The notes beneath the pieces are model-generated. The model worked only from the letters and a program-made list of their open reading frames with translations, searched no databases and had not been told where the DNA came from. Below, one piece after another: positions 44,253 to 45,798 of a stretch of 45,798 nucleotides of DNA; within the stretch, counting starts at the first letter, position 1, and each line of letters starts with the position of its first letter. The DNA is taken from positions 1 to 45,798 of the forward strand of contig PLEW01000104.1 in assembly GCA_003136555.1 (NCBI GenBank), in the 5' to 3' direction. Source of the stretch: Planctomycetota bacterium. Its GTDB lineage: Bacteria > Planctomycetota > UBA11346. Position numbers and translations under genes: made by a program.

Positions 44253-44574
44253 GGTCATGATCCCCATGCATGGCGCGGTCCTCCCTGGCGATCCAGCGCC
44301 AGGCGTTTGCGCAGCCGATGGTCAGCCCGGCGACCAGCAGGGCGAGCGTCCAGGAATGCCCGCCTGGATGGCGGTGATCGATCAGGTGGCCGAGGCCGGC
44401 ACCGATCAGCGTCGGGACCACCACCGACCAGCCGACCATGCCCATCATGCCCAGGCCCCTCCACACGCCCCTGGCATCCTGCCTTCTCGCGCTGATCTTG
44501 CGCTCGACCTTCGCCGCGACAACAGCGGTGAAGTCCCGGGTGGCCTTGCGCTGGCTGGTGTGCTGATCATCCAT
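44245..44574 (-). CDS. atpQ: N-ATPase-specific membrane subunit AtpQ
   Basis: A 109-residue protein from ATG 44574. The track start 75 codons upstream is inside atpC. A charged N-terminus ([20 protein letters not shown]) precedes two hydrophobic helices (WSVVVPTLIGAGLGHLID, WTLALLVAGLTIGCANAW), typical of the AtpI-like AtpQ subunit. It overlaps the atpC stop by 8 nt. The His/Asp-rich tail HGDHDHD might bind metal. Confidence 0.85.
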   Translation of the reverse strand: MDDQHTSQRKATRDFTAVVAAKVERKISARRQDARGVWRGLGMMGMVGWSVVVPTLIGAGLGHLIDHRHPGGHSWTLALLVAGLTIGCANAWRWIAREDRAMHGDHDHD

Positions 44575-45004
44575 GGCGAAGGCTCGCGAAGCGGCGCAGG
44601 AAGCCCATCTCCAGCCTCGCCATGGTGGTGCGCGCGGTGTAGTCCTCCTCGTCTTGGGCGCGGAATTCCCGCTCGATGGCAGCGCGCAGCTGGGAGATAT
44701 CCGTCCCACCCATGGCGCGGCGCACGGAGACCTGCACCGACAGCCCGCTCTTGACCAGCACGCCGCCGTCCACGGCGACCAGGATCTCGCCCGCAGCATC
44801 GGTGTGGTAGATCAGGATGCCCCGGCTCAGCGGCGCCACGCAATCGAGCCGATGCGGCAGGAGGCCGAAGGAGCCCTCGGGGGTCTCGGCGACCATGCGC
44901 GAGACGCTGTTTTCCTGGGCGAAGATCTGGTAGGGCAGGAGGATCGTCAGGCGCATCAGGCCAGCGCCTGCCTCACCGCTGCTGCCGTGCGCCTGGGCGG
45001 TCAT
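44567..45004 (-). CDS. atpC: N-ATPase epsilon subunit
   Basis: A 145-residue protein. ATG 45004 overlaps the atpD stop as ATGA; ATG 44956 ([12 protein letters not shown]) is an alternative that fits the usual epsilon start. The beta sandwich is seen in [20 protein letters not shown] and [15 protein letters not shown], followed by a short helical C-terminus. Epsilon joins gamma to the c ring and can regulate hydrolysis. Its position directly after atpD, with atpQ next, is diagnostic of the N-ATPase order. Confidence 0.9.
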   Translation of the reverse strand: MTAQAHGSSGEAGAGLMRLTILLPYQIFAQENSVSRMVAETPEGSFGLLPHRLDCVAPLSRGILIYHTDAAGEILVAVDGGVLVKSGLSVQVSVRRAMGGTDISQLRAAIEREFRAQDEEDYTARTTMARLEMGFLRRFASLRHG

Positions 45005-45798
45005 GCGGAGGCTCCATGCGGCACGGCCGCGGAGCTGCCTGCGGCACGGCGCGCCTCCGCTTCGGCGATCGCTCCGATCATGTAGAGGGCGCTTTCGGGA
45101 TAGTCGGCGAATTCATCGCGCAGGATGCGTTCGCACCCGTCCAGCGCATCGGCGAGGCTGACCAGCTTGCCAGGCATGCCGGTGAACTGCTGGGTGGTCG
45201 CGAAGGGCTGGGTGAGGAAGCGCTCCAGGCGGCGGGCCCGGGCCACCACCCGGCGATCCTCAGGAGACAGCTGCTCGAGGCCGAGCATGGCGATGATGTC
45301 CTTGAGCTCGGCATACTGGGCGAGGGTCCGACGCGCGGACTCTGCGATGCCATGATGGCGCTCCCCGACGATCGCGGGTGTGGCCATCTTCGAGTTCGAT
45401 TGCAGCGGGTCGATGGCCGGGAACAGGCCCTCGGCGGCGCGCTTGCGCGACAGCACCACCGTGGCCGAGAGGTGCGAGAAGGTGTGCACCGCCGCCGGAT
45501 CGGTGAAGTCGTCCGCCGGCACGTAGACCGCCTGGATCGAGGTGATCGCGCCCGAATCGGTGGAGGCGATGCGCTCCTCCAGGCCCGCCAGCTCCGTGCC
45601 CATGGTCGGCTGGTAGCCCAGGCGCGACGGCATCTGGCCGATCATCCCCGACACTTCCGCTCCCGCCTGGATGAAGCGGAAGATGTTGTCGATCAGCAGC
45701 AGCACATCGCGGTGCTCGTCATCGCGGAAGTACTCGGCCATGGTCATCGCCGCATGGGCGACGCGGAAGCGGCTGCCGGGCGGTTCGTTCATCTGGCC
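45001..45798 (-). CDS. atpD: N-ATPase beta subunit (5' end outside window)
   Basis: The frame is open to the window edge, and the bases beyond the track ORF add GQ before [11 protein letters not shown], the conserved GQMNEPPG of beta subunits. The remaining 265 residues cover the second half of the nucleotide-binding domain ([40 protein letters not shown] with the catalytic-site Arg region) and the C-terminal helical domain ([35 protein letters not shown]). Walker A lies outside the window. Beta is the catalytic subunit. It is the first gene of the operon. Confidence 0.94.
   Translation of the reverse strand, partial: GQMNEPPGSRFRVAHAAMTMAEYFRDDEHRDVLLLIDNIFRFIQAGAEVSGMIGQMPSRLGYQPTMGTELAGLEERIASTDSGAITSIQAVYVPADDFTDPAAVHTFSHLSATVVLSRKRAAEGLFPAIDPLQSNSKMATPAIVGERHHGIAESARRTLAQYAELKDIIAMLGLEQLSPEDRRVVARARRLERFLTQPFATTQQFTGMPGKLVSLADALDGCERILRDEFADYPESALYMIGAIAEAEARRAAGSSAAVPHGASA

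Noticed and set aside
1-45798. CRISPR arrays, tRNA, rRNA, complete insertion sequences
   Set aside because: I looked for regular repeats, cloverleaf-like arms and transposase motifs and saw none that I could support. A tRNAscan or Infernal run would be needed to exclude small RNAs.

Overview
The window is GC-rich, gene-dense bacterial DNA. Three copies of a gene pair dominate its middle: a PSCyt1/DUF1549/DUF1553 cytochrome-c-type protein followed by a Tat-exported DUF1501 protein. Together with many AraC-type regulators, secreted glycoside hydrolases and an N-ATPase operon, this points to the PVC superphylum (Planctomycetota, Verrucomicrobiota or Lentisphaerota). The sequence alone does not let me choose the phylum.

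Layout. 1-123: C-terminus of a protein that looks like a Dyp-type peroxidase. 142-9067: polysaccharide-degradation genes, namely a GH9 cellulase with a divergent AraC regulator, a GH99-like protein and a BNR/GH74-like propeller protein with a duplicated C-terminal module. 9484-11573: an NlpC/P60 lipoprotein, then debris: a frameshifted GH38 alpha-mannosidase C-terminus and a Phd/PIN toxin-antitoxin pair whose toxin has an amber stop at codon 4. 11871-15494: a LacI regulator and a clan GH-A hydrolase in one operon. 15768-17800: an orphan antitoxin-like ORF, a lipoprotein and a small Gly/Pro-rich secreted protein. 17979-23473, 24554-28244 and 33121-39327: the three DUF1549/DUF1501 modules. Modules 1 and 3 have a divergent AraC gene, and the module 3 regulator carries a PAS domain. 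Module 3 also ends in a DUF1080-like gene interrupted by an in-frame TGA. uppP lies between modules 1 and 2. 28245-33120 holds an intact Rpn-like nuclease gene, a truncated paralogue of it, an AraC gene, a 94-nt decayed copy of that AraC gene's 3' end and an unknown gene.

39638-45798: an N-ATPase operon on the minus strand in the order atpD(partial)-C-Q-R-B-E-F-A-G. The c subunit has the two-carboxylate ESTxxY pattern expected for Na+ transport.

How the genes may work together (inference): exported hydrolases release sugars under AraC/LacI control, and the three cytochrome/DUF1501 modules look like separately regulated periplasmic systems of unknown chemistry. The stretches between them hold toxin-antitoxin, nuclease and enzyme remnants, which suggests repeated insertion and decay. 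No tRNA, rRNA, CRISPR array or complete insertion sequence was recognised.
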